In this document: positions 7,362-19,300 of the stretch, piece after piece
How positions within the stretch are numbered: position 1 is the stretch's first letter
Layout of the letters: every line of letters starts with the position of its first letter
DNA from: a virus
Strand: one strand, 5' to 3'
Virus record (IMG/VR): IMGVR_UViG_3300046004_001366
Span: 1 to 52,361 of that record
Length of the DNA: 52,361 bases
Position numbers and translations under genes: made by a program
The notes under the pieces: model-generated
The model's database searches: none
Seen by the model: the letters and a program-made list of their open reading frames with translations, nothing else
Told to the model about the DNA's origin: nothing

Positions 7362-10300
7362 ATGGCTCTGCCTTTTGGAATCCCGAACGTCTCTTCTCGC
7401 CCTACCGGAACGCCTGCCCCAAGCCTACCTTTTGGTCCGCCTCCAAGCAAGTCTGACCCAATGAGCGCCACGAATATGGCGGCTCAAGGCGTGAATCCTC
7501 TCTATTACGGGGGAAGCGAAGCTTTGGCAGCAGATCACAACCGGGATGCAGCATGGAACCTCGAACGCGAGAACCATGATCGCGCAGTTGCTCAAGCTGA
7601 CAAGATGGCGAAGGACCGCCAAAGCGAGTTTGATGCCGCCGAAGCCGAGCGCGTGAAAGCTCGCGATGAACAGAACGAGCGCGATGTTGCGCAAGCATCT
7701 CTTGCGGAAGCGACTGCGCCCAAGACTCTCACGGACTCGCAACGTCGAGACGCGGAAGAGACGGCCAAGAAGAAGTCTGATGAAGCCAAGCGTGCCGCAA
7801 TTGGCGGTATGCAGACCAGTTTGGAACCCATCGCCTCCCAAACACAGGGCGGATTCCTTGGATTCGGGGCAGAGCCGACAGACGCAGCCAAGGAGGCAAC
7901 CGCCAAAATTCAGGCGCTCCAGAACCAAGAGGTCTCGGATGCCGACCTTGCCGAATATCGCAAAGCCCATCCTGAAACCTTTGCCGAGTTGGACAGAGTA
8001 CAGGCAACAATCACACAGGACGACGCTGCCCGTGCGGCTCGCAAGCCTGCCGAGGTGGCACTTGCACGCGCAAAGGCCATCAAGGCCGGTCTCTCTCCCG
8101 AAGAAGCGGACGCTCAACTTGCCTCACAGTCGCCACAAAGCGCAGATCCCAAGATTGCCGACATGCAACGTGTGGCAGCGTCAGGGCTGATGGAGCGTGA
8201 GCAAGCGCGTATCGGTGAACTCACGCAGCGCATCCAAGATCGACACAATAAATTGGCCGAGATTGACGCGGAATCGCAAAACATCGAGCAACGCCTCATT
8301 CAGGGCGGAACTGCCGCGCAGATTGGACCACTCACGCAGCGCAGGCATGAACTCATCGCCCAGCGCAAAGCCGAGCAGGTCGCTATTGCCAATGAGAGCG
8401 AAGCGGCCGCAGGCGCTCAACGGGCCATTGAGATTCGTCGCCAGCGCATCCAGGAGGCAGAAGCAATGCAGGGCAAGGGGGTGGATGCCCCAAGCGCTAC
8501 GGGCTACCTTCCAGCCAAAGACCCGGCCAAGGCAACTGAGGAAGTGCGTGCAGCCAAGAAGGCTGATGCAGAGAAAGCGATTGGCGTTCTCAGTGACCGA
8601 TCCAAGCAGCGTGCAGACGCCGCCCGCGCAGCAAGCGAGCAGGTCGAGGCGCAAGTCCGCACCGGTAAGATCACGCCGGAGGTTGGGGCGCAATTACGCG
8701 AGAAGGCCATCGAAAAGTCCATGCAGGACTTTGATGCGCAGTTCGACGAGGACAAGAGCACGCTCGCCGACAGTCTCGATGACTACGCGGCAGGCACCAT
8801 TGATGCGGATACCCTCAACTCCATCTTTCACGCCGCAGGAGCCGCAAAGTCTGGCGTGGAGTCATTTCGTGACAACGCTGACAATCTCAAAAAGAAGGAC
8901 GAGACCTTGGAGGCGCTTCAAAAAGTGGCTTTGGGCGATGACAACGGCAACAGCAATCCTTCTCTCAACGGTGAAGAGATGAGGCTTCTCAGTGAGATTG
9001 CCGGACACGAAAGCGACGCAAACAATCCCCTCAACTGGAAGGCTAAAGCAACGTCTGTGACTACCGACGAATATGGTCGTTCGCATGATGTGTTCTCGGA
9101 GGCTGATTATGAAAAGCTCCGGTCGCAGTCGAAACAAGCCGCGCTCGACGGGAAGAAACAACTCACTGAGCTTCGTGCAGCCAATCGCGCCAAGATGGTC
9201 GCTGAATTGGAGAAGCGCGGCATCACTGACCCCGGTGAACAGGCGCAACTCATTGTTGAGGCTGACCTGAAGGCGGCAAGCAAGGCGCGCCCAGGTATCG
9301 CCGCCAATGTCGCTGCCCGTGGTGGCATTGCTGCAACACTCGCGCAAAAACTGCCGTTCGCCGGGGGTGTTGTCGAGGCGAGCCGTATCCTGCCGTATGC
9401 AGCCACGGCGATTGCCTTGGAAGCCGGGCAGACTCCACCGGTCGAAGACTTGGAAGCGCTGGCCGCGTTTGCAAAGTTCGCGGGCACGGATTCAACTTTC
9501 TGGTCAAAGACGGCAGATGTCGTCTCGGCGCTGCCGGGTTTCGTAATCGAACTGAATACCACGGGTGGCATTGCTACCGCAGTGAAGAAAGTCGGTTTGG
9601 AGGGGATGAAGAAAGCCCTCACGGGTTTGGCATCTGTTCAGGGGCGCAAGCAACTCGCCGCCGCCATCGCACGCGCCAGCGCGGAGAACATTGGCAAACT
9701 CGGCTCCAAGAAGGTGCTGGCAATGCGCCTTGGCTCTGGACTCGCTCAAGAGGCGGTCCGCCTTGCCCCTGCCTCTGCCGGGCGCATCGCTTCCAAGTTC
9801 ACCCAAGACACGGCGCTGAGCGGTGTCAACCTTTCGCCCGTAGAGGGCAAACTCGCCGCCAGCATGAACATGGAGAACCGGCGCGGCTCTGGCGGTCGTC
9901 TTCTTGATGCCGTTGTGGACAGCTACATCGAGAACGTCTCGGAACGTAGCGGCAAATACGTCATGGGTGCCTTGGGCATGATTGGCAAGAAGGTGTTACC
10001 ACAAGCAGTTTCCGGCTTCTTTGCCAAGGCAGGCAATGCCGCTAAAGATGGGATGCTGCGCGCTGCTTTTGTGAAGTCGCTGATGGCGAAGAACCCAGGC
10101 ATTGAGCCGCTCAAGCTGCAACGCTACCTCAAGGGCGCGAACATTGGCGGCACCATCGAGGAAATGATGGAGGAACGAGTCGGAGGCGCAGCCCGTGATG
10201 CGTATGCCGCCATCACGACAGGCCGCGATGACAACAAGGTTCTCGGCTACATCACCAAGCCGACCATGGAAGACTTGCTTGTGGAGTTGGTCTCCTTCTC

Positions 10301-13300
10301 GGTTCCAAGCGGAATCAGCGCCGTGCAGACCAACCGCCACTTCAGCGGATTGGACAAAGCCATCGCAGGCAGCGATGCCGAGAGCACCGAGCGAATCAAT
10401 GACATTGACCTTAACCCGCAGGCGCACGCTGACCGGCTCACAGAGCTTGGCGGAACTCCTTTTGAGGCTTCAGACATCACCCGCGCCACCGATCTTGTCG
10501 GGAGCGTTGCGGGAGCCGATAGCATCCGCTCCTCTGACAAGACGCAAGCGGATTACATGGAGAGATCACGCGCAGCCATTGATGCGGGCGACCTCGACAA
10601 GGCATCCAAGCTCATGCAGATGGCATTGCAGCAGTCGCGCACGCGCTCAAGTCTGGCCGATCAGGAACTTGGACAGGCAGCACTCGCCGCCCAGCAGATC
10701 GAGCAGGCACGCGCAGGAGGCAAAACGGCGGCAGCGCAACTACGCCAACAGGCGCAAGACACTCTGGCCGCAGATCCGAAAGCGAAGAAGCAGGCGGAGA
10801 CCTTGGAAGCTCATGCCGCTGCGCTCGAAACCGTGGCTGACCGTGCGGCAGCAATCGTCAAAATTGCCCGTGGTCGTGGCGATACCCTCACAACCGCTGA
10901 AAAGAATGCTCTTGGCGATGCCGTGGTGAACGAAGGCCAAGGCATGATCATCACTGACGCAGCCCGCGAAGAGTTGGCTCAGATCGCACCCGCCGCAGCC
11001 CGTTACGTCAAGCAGACGGAAACGATGCGCCGAGAACAGCTTTCCCGAGATCAGGCACAAGCAGCAGGAGCCGCCGCACCAGTGAGCACGCCCGCCCCGG
11101 CTCCAACCGCAGCGAATCCACCTCCTGCCGCTTCGCCTGCCCGTGGGACATCCACCAATGCGGGTGGTGCGCCATCGGTTACTGGCGCAGTGACCGCCCA
11201 GGGTGCGGCAACGGCTCCGCCTGCCGGTGCCGCGCCCGCTGGTGGCAAACTGCCAAAAGACCTCGCTGGAGCCAACCCTCGCTACAACCACGGCTCAAAA
11301 GCATTTGAGGTCGAGTTTGAAAACGACATCGACAAGGCCGCATACATTGCCGCCCAAGAGAATCCTAGCAAACGAGACGCTGATTATGTCGCTTGGGCTG
11401 TGCAAGCCAGCGGCATGACTGAGGCGGAAGTTCGCGATCACGGCAAAAAGGTACGCGCCAAGCTCAAAGAGATCGGAGCAAAATCGAACTCAGGGAAGCT
11501 GAAGCTCAAAGACCAGATGCCGCAGGCTACCAATAGCCAGCCTCCGGCTAGCCAGAGTCCGGCTAAACCTGCCGCTGCCCCCGCTCCTGCCGCACAACCC
11601 GCCGCGAAGCCTGCCGTGTGGAAGGGTGTGGGTATCAGTGGCAAAACTGCCGAGATTCCAGCCGACGAAGCCGCAACTCAGGACGAGGCCGAAAAGAAGC
11701 TCATCAAGAAGCTTGGCGAGCCTCTGCGTTCAGGTGGCGTGACATCGCCCACCAAAGCCAAGGGTGCTCCAGCCGCTAAACCAACCGCTTCCGCTCCTGC
11801 CGCCGCCCCCGCCCAAACTCCCGCAGACAAGAAGCGCGACCGCCTCCGCACAGTGGGCGAGCAGATCGACGCCCTTCTTCCTTCCTACCGCGACGCCTTC
11901 ACGGGCATCGTGGAAGAGTCCGGCAAAGGTCGGCGCGCATGGCTCGACCCCAAGACCGGCGCTCTCCACCTGAACCGGCAGCAGTTCGCCGCACAGTCCG
12001 CCGACCTGGACGATGCCGCCCTCGCCGCTGAGATCGAGACAATCATCCGCCATGAGTGGATTCATGCAGGAACCGTTGCCGTGCGCAATGATGCCCAAGC
12101 CGCTGCATTCTGGACAGAACTCGGCAAAAGCAAAGCGGGCAAGGACATCCAAACTGCCGCGCTCCGCGCCTACAATGCACCATATGAGGCCAGAGGTGTC
12201 GTTCCTCCCGCGCTCACTGATGCGCAGTCGGGATACGAAGCCTACCGGATGCTTTATGAACTCGCCCGCGACGGCAAACTCTCCGAGACGACCAACATCC
12301 CCGAATCACTCGCCGCTGACATCCGCTCCTTCCTGCAAGGGCTGGTCGATTGGATGCGCGCACGTCTCGCAAAGTTGCCGAAGAAACTCCGCAGCCAGAT
12401 CGAAGCAGACATTGCCGAGATCGAGGGCGCTCTCAAGAAACTCACTCCTGCCGCTCCTGCCGCGAAGGCAAGCAAGCCCGCGCCGGTCAATGCCGCAGAT
12501 ACGCAATCGCTGACGATTGTTCGACTCAAGGACGGTCGTCTTGTGCATGTCCATGAGAAGGAACTCGCCAAGAATAGCGCACGGCTACGCATGTTCACGC
12601 CCGAGGGTGAACCGATCAAGGGGGCCGCTGGCGTGCTGGAGCGCTCTGACATCGACCTTTCTCCGATTGAGGGAGCCGCAAATAACGCCCCCGATACCGT
12701 AGATGCTGCCGCACACGAAGCCGCGACAAGCCCGAACAACGACAAAGCGCACCCAACGCCTGATGAGATCAAGGCGGGCAACTACGAGAAGGGTCACTTC
12801 ACCCTTGGCGGCATGGACATCTCCATCGAGAACCCGGCTGGAAGTGAACGCAGCGGCATCGACAAGGACGGCAAGAAGTGGACCGTCCCGATGAAGTCCC
12901 ATTACGGCTACATCAAAGGCACCGAAGGCAAGGACGGCGACCATATCGACATCTTCATCGCCGAGGGCACGCCCAAGGATTACGACGGCCCCGTATTCGT
13001 CGTGAACCAGATGCGTCCCGTGACGCTCGTTCAGTCCGACATCCGCACCGGCAAGAAAACGGAAGTGCCAGCAGGCAAGGAGTTCGATGAACACAAGGCT
13101 GTCACCGGAACCGGCATCACCACTGAGGCGGAGGCAAAGGCCGCATATCTCGCCAACTACTCGGAAGGATGGGATGGCGCAGGAAGCATTGTGTCTTTCG
13201 CGAACCTCGCAGCGTTCAAATCGTGGGCGATGGGGAAGAAGCGCGTTGGCGCACTGACGCAGAGCGCGGCAGACAGTCACTCGCGAGCCGCAAGTGCAGA

Positions 13301-16300
13301 AGCAGGAGAGGCAAAGCAAGCACCCCTCCCAGCGGAGCAGATTGCCAAGCTTACCGATGCGAACAAGCAACTCAGCCGGTGGTCGAGCAATAATAACGCC
13401 TCGGCTCGCCACCAGATCGCCATCAACAAGTATGCGAGTGGCGCATGGACATTGCAGGACACGCCTTCACCTGAAAAGACACTTGCCGACATCGAGCAGG
13501 AAACCGCAAAGGCGCGCACGGCGTGGATTGTCACTCACATGGGTTATATCAACCAGAAGAATGACGCGCTAGTGCAGGCATTGGCCGCAGATCCAAAGGT
13601 TGTCGCTATCGCAACCAATGAGAACAATGACGCCATGAACATGCGCGTCTATCTGGCGGACCGCATCAAGGCCCAAATGGTCAAGGATTTGAAGGCTAAT
13701 CTCTCGGGAGATTCCCGCTTTGGATTGTACTACGACTTCACGCAGGAACGCATCAAAAGCGCTGATTGGCTTGACCACATAGCCGAATCTTTGAAAAAGG
13801 CCATCAAGCCAGCGGTATCAAATGATACCAGCGCGCCAACCTTTGAGCGCGGCGACCGCGTGACGTGGACGAGCGGCAAGGAATCACTCTCCGGCACTAT
13901 CCGCAGCGTCTCCAGCGATGGAACGGCATCCGTGGACACCGATCAAATCTCTTTCGCTGGTGGTGTGCCCATTGGCCGCATCGAGACGGTTCAAATGAGC
14001 CGACTGAGTAAGGAGGGGGAAGCAAAGCCCGCGCCGAAACCAAAAGCCGAGCCTGCTCCAGCCCCCGCGCCCAAGGATGCTGCCGACGAAGCTCTCGCGC
14101 AGGCGTTCGAGGGTCTTTTCGCCGCAGACCGGCCTATTGTCGATCCGGTCGTTCAGGCTCTCCGTGTGCTATCGCAAAATGACGAGTTCTTCCGTTTTAG
14201 CATCGTTCCACAAGATGTGAAGTCTCTCACGGAGATTATGCAGCGCGTCGTTCCTGGCTCGACCTATAAAGGCGATGCCACGCGGAACAATGAGCCAGAC
14301 CTGACCGAAGCTTACAGCCGCCAGATGTTCGCCACCAAGAGCGGAGCGCCTTTCTTTGTCTTCCAAGGCTACCACGATGGCGAGAAAACCACATGGATTG
14401 ATGTCAGTGGACTTAAAGAGGGCGGTGGCGGATCGGCCATCTATGCAGCCGTTGGCAACTACGCATACAACAATGGACTCAAATTCATTGGCGACCCTGC
14501 TGGACTCTCGGAGGCAGCGGTCATGCGCAGGACAAGTCACCTTCTTTCGCTGGCGCTTCGCTACGGCACTACAAAGCACATCGCGCCATCCAGGGAGCAA
14601 TTAGACGGCGTGCCAGAAAAAGGTATTGCGCCCGTCCGTTGGGATGGTGATGATACGGCCAAGATTCGATCATTGATCGAGTCCTTCCTCGGCACACTCC
14701 AGAAACGCTATCCTGAAATCCTCAATGCACGCTACGACTTCGACGCTGGTCAGTTCCTCGACTCACAAGGAATGCCTATTCGCTTTGATCGTGCTAAGAA
14801 GCCAGCTATCGAAGCGGGTGACGAGAATTCTGCCGAGATGGGAATTGAGGCGCGAAAAAGCGGAGCGCGAGCGGGTGAGGCAACATTACGTCGAGGTATT
14901 TTCCTCAAGTCCCTTGTATCAGGCGAGGGCCGCGAAAGATCCGAACTTCTGGAGCAACTGGAACTCTGGAATCGTGCATATGTAACCTCGGGAAATCTGG
15001 ACGGCCTTTTCGCCGCAGACCGCCCCGTTGCTGACATCGAGCAAGCCGACCTGCCGAAAGATCGCCGAGCGGCCATGCTCAATGCGGCTGGCGCATTGAT
15101 TGACGCTGAAGTAAAGCGCCCCGATGAACTCGCCGCACGACTTGAGAAACTCGCCCCCGGTGGGCAGTTGCGCAAATACTCGCGCTCGTTCTGGCGCTTG
15201 ATGAGCGGCTTCGACTCCACACTCGCGGAGAATCCCGACTGGAACGCCATCTATGATGCCATTGACAACCCCACTACCGAGAAGGATACTTTAACAGATG
15301 AAACTCAAACCGACATTCGTCCGCAAGATTCGGAGGGGCTACCTCCAGTCGGAGGGTCGGACGGCTCCAACGGACTCGGGATTCCCGAGCCAGATCAAGC
15401 AGGCGCTTCAGGTCGGAGCGCCCAAGGTGGCGTCAATTCTGGAGAAGGAGGGGATTCTCCTCCAGTGGGCGAGTCTGATGGCGGACCAAGTTTGGGAGAT
15501 GGTAAAAAGCCGTCCAAAAGGAATCGAACCCCGCGAGGCGGAAAAGGAAGCTCTGCTGATGCTAATCCCATCGACGGAGGAGCAGCAGGGGCAGTGGATG
15601 AGCCAACACGTAGCCCAGGCCGCGAGAACTACTTCCTAAGCGACCCTGAGTCGATTGTCGGAGGTGGTCAAAAGACGCGCTTCAACAAGAACAAGCTGGC
15701 TCTCGAAACTCTCGAACTCATCCAAGAAGAGGGCCGCGACCCTACTCCCGCAGAGTTGGACATCCTCGCCGCTTATACTGGCTGGGGTTCACTCGCGCAG
15801 GAACTCTTTCAAGGCGGCACCTTCGAGCGCCACGCTGGCCCGCAGGACTGGAAAGATGAATCCATGTGGCTTCGTGAACGTCTCGGCAAAGAGGCGTGGA
15901 TGTCGGCATTCGACTCCATCCTCAATGCTCACTATACCGACCCGCCGACCGTAAAAGCCATGTGGGACATGGTACGTCGCCTTGGCTTCAAAGGTGGCCG
16001 CGCTTTGGAGCCATCCGAGGGTATTGGCAACTTTTGGGGACTCATGCCGAGAGATATGATGGCGCTGAGTATGTTGACCGGCATCGAGATGGACTCCACC
16101 ACGGCAGCGATTGCTAAGATGCTGTATCCACAGGTGAATCACCGCTTGATGCCTTACCAGCAGTCTCAGACATCAGACAACTTCTATGATCTAGTGATTG
16201 GCAACTGGCCGTTCTCCGCCAACGACAAGCCAGCAGATCCACGCTTTGACCACCTCAAGGCGACGGTTCACAATTTCTTCTTTGTGAAAGCCCTTCATCA

Positions 16301-19300
16301 GACACGCCCAGGCGGTCTGGTGATTGGTATCACGTCATCCAAGACGATGGACGGCAAAAGCTCGCTGGTGCGCAAGTATCTGGCTGCGCGTGGTGAACTC
16401 GTCGCCGCCTTCCGTTTGCCAACAGGAGCCTTCGGCAAGTACGCAGGCACCAAGGTTGTCACTGACATCATCATCCTCAAGAAGCGTGAGACTGTCCTAG
16501 AGCGCGATGCTGGGGGCGAGGGATGGATTAACACCGTTCGCGACACGGCCGGGCGCGACTTTGACATCAATGAATACTTCGTTGCCAATCCGCAGAACAT
16601 TCTTGGCGAGTTAGATTTTGGGCACGGCACCACCTTTAACCGTGAGGGCATGATCGTGAATCGGTTGCCGAATTACGAGCAAGTGCTGCCGCGCCTGTTC
16701 GAGCGCCTGCCCGAGAATGTGATGACGCCGTGGAATCCCGTCGGGCATGAGCGAATCATCAACAACACCACCAAAGAGCGCAGGCAGGGAGCCGCAGTAT
16801 TCGCCAATGACGACCTTTATGTCGTGGACGGCGAAAGCCTTGTTCCTTTGCAGGACCGCGCCAAATGGCAGACCAAGACAGGCACGGCGAAGCGTCTTGC
16901 CGAGGGTGTGTCACTCATCGCTATGCGCGACGCCTTCAACGCCGTGCTCGACGCCAACCGGCAAGGGTCGGACGGCGAGACACAGCGGAAAGCATTGCAG
17001 GAGGCTTATGCGTCCTTTGTGAAGGATCACGGCCCGCTTCACAAGTCGTTCATGCTTGGACGCTTCCGCAAGGCGGGCGACCAAAACGCCATTGACCTTC
17101 TGGCGCTTGTCGAGGTCGATGAAACGACCGGCGCGGAAAAGCCGCGCTCACTCATGCTGCGCAACACGATGCGCAGGACGCAACTCGACGCGAAGGGCAG
17201 CATCGCCGACGCCTACGCCTTGCACCGCTCCGAGACGCTCGACTTCGATGCGGCCGCAGTGGCGAAGCTGGCGGGCGACGACACCAGCCCGAACGATGTG
17301 ATCGCCTTCCTCCAAGAGAAGGGACTCGTCTTCAAAATGCCAGATGGCCGGTGGATGCCGAATGAAATCTATCTCGCGGGCAATGTCCGCCGCAAACTGC
17401 GCGAAGCCATCGCCGCCAAAGAGGACGGAGTTGAAGGCATGGACGTTAACATCGACGCACTGACGTCCATCATTCCCGAGGACATCCCGTATCACAAGAT
17501 CACCGTGCAGATGGGGGCGGCGTGGATTCCGACCTCCGACTATGAGCAGTTCATCACTGAACTACTCGGAGGCAATGCCGCCGATGTGCAGGTCGTCAAA
17601 GGCATGAGCGGCTACAATGTCCGAATCGGTGGGCGCACAGCGGACAGCCGCGACGCCCGCCAGACGTGGAACGTAGTGACTGAAGCTGGCCAATCGCTCC
17701 TTCACCCGAGCCGCATGTTCCAAGCCGCGATGAACGGCACCGAGTTAATCATCAAGCGGGAAGTTGAAGACGAGAACGGCAACAAGCGCGAGGAGGTGGA
17801 TGAGCCCGCCACCAGACGCGCTATCGCTATGCGCGACAGCATTCGTGACCGTCTCCAGATGTGGGTTTGGACGGATGAATCCCGCATTGCACGACTGACC
17901 TTGGACTACAACGAGATGAAGAACTCCGTCATCAACCCAGAGTTTGACGGCTCTCATTTACGCCTGCCGGGATTATCACTCACCTTGAGCGACAGCGGCG
18001 ACCCATTCGAGTTTCGTCAGCATCAGGTGAATGCCGTATGGCGTGGCATCCTTCAGAAGCAGGGCGTTTACGCCCATGAGGTCGGCACCGGCAAGACCTT
18101 CACTATGGCAGGCTTAGCAATTGAGGGCCGAAGACTCGGCTCACATCGCAAGCCGATCATCTTCGCTCACAACGCAAACGCCGCGAGCGTCGCCGCTGAC
18201 TTCCGTCTCGCTTACCCTGGCGCGAAGATCCTGTTCGTGGACAATCTTTCACCTTCCACCAAGGAGTTGACGCTTCGGCAGATCGCCACCGATGAATGGG
18301 ACGCCATCATTGTCCCGCACTCACTGGTGGACCGTTTCGGATTGAGGCCGGAAACTATGCGAGCGCTGGCACAACCAGAACTCGACCGCATTGAGTCTGA
18401 GTTCTGGGCAGAACTGGACGAGCTTGGCGTTGATTCCTCATCAATTGATTTGGATGACATGCGCGGCATGGGGCAAATCCTGAACCGTCTCAAAGGTTCA
18501 GCAACGGCCAAGGAACTCGCCAACGCTCGCCGCCGCATCATGACCCGCATCGAAAAGCAGGTCGCGAAATTCTCCGGCCCCGGTGTCGTGTACTTCGAGG
18601 ACATGGGTATTGATGCTGTGATTGTCGATGAGGCTCACGTCTTCAAGAAGATCAGTCTAGCGACGCGCAAGGTGATCAAGGGACTGAACAAAACCGAGTC
18701 AGGTAAAGGATTCCAACTCGGCCTGCTCACCGACTGGTTGAAAACACAGACAGGCGGCAAGGGCGTTCATCTCTTCACCGGCACACCAGTTACGAACACA
18801 CTCAATGAGGTGTTCAACATGATGCGCTTCGCGATGGATAAGGAAATGGGCGAGTCGGGCATCGACAACTTTGACGACTGGTATAACGATTATGCTGACG
18901 GATTCTCCGACACCGAGCCGACATCTGGCGGCACCTATGAAGAAGTTACCCGACTGAGGGGATTCCTCAATGTGCCAGAGCTTGCCCGCTTGGCAGGCCA
19001 AGCCTTTGATGTGGTGCGCGCCGACGAAATGCCAGAGTTCAAGCCCCGCGCTTCGCATGAGGGCATCACGGAAAAACCCATTGGACGACCGCACAAGCAG
19101 GTGCGCCCCATCGTGATTGAGCCGACATCCGTGGCGAAGCGACTCAAGGCGTGGATTCGTCAACGGTTCTTCTATTATCGCGGACTCTCTGGGCGTGAGC
19201 GCATGTTCCTGAAAAAGATGGGCGGAGATCAGCCCGTCGTCATGGATGGCGACGGTAAAGCGGGGGCGCTTGACCCGCGTTTCGTAAGCCCAACAGCCGA

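Noticed and set aside
7666-8982. Two + strand frames (174 and 261 codons) overlapping the giant gene
   Set aside because: Arg/Pro/Ser-rich products with no hydrophobic pattern, unlike the nested frame at 15298; judged shadows.
15505-15535. Minus-strand GGGGTTCGATTCC resembling a tRNA T-arm
   Set aside because: The T-stem does not pair properly, no other arms are found, and the site lies inside the giant and nested genes.
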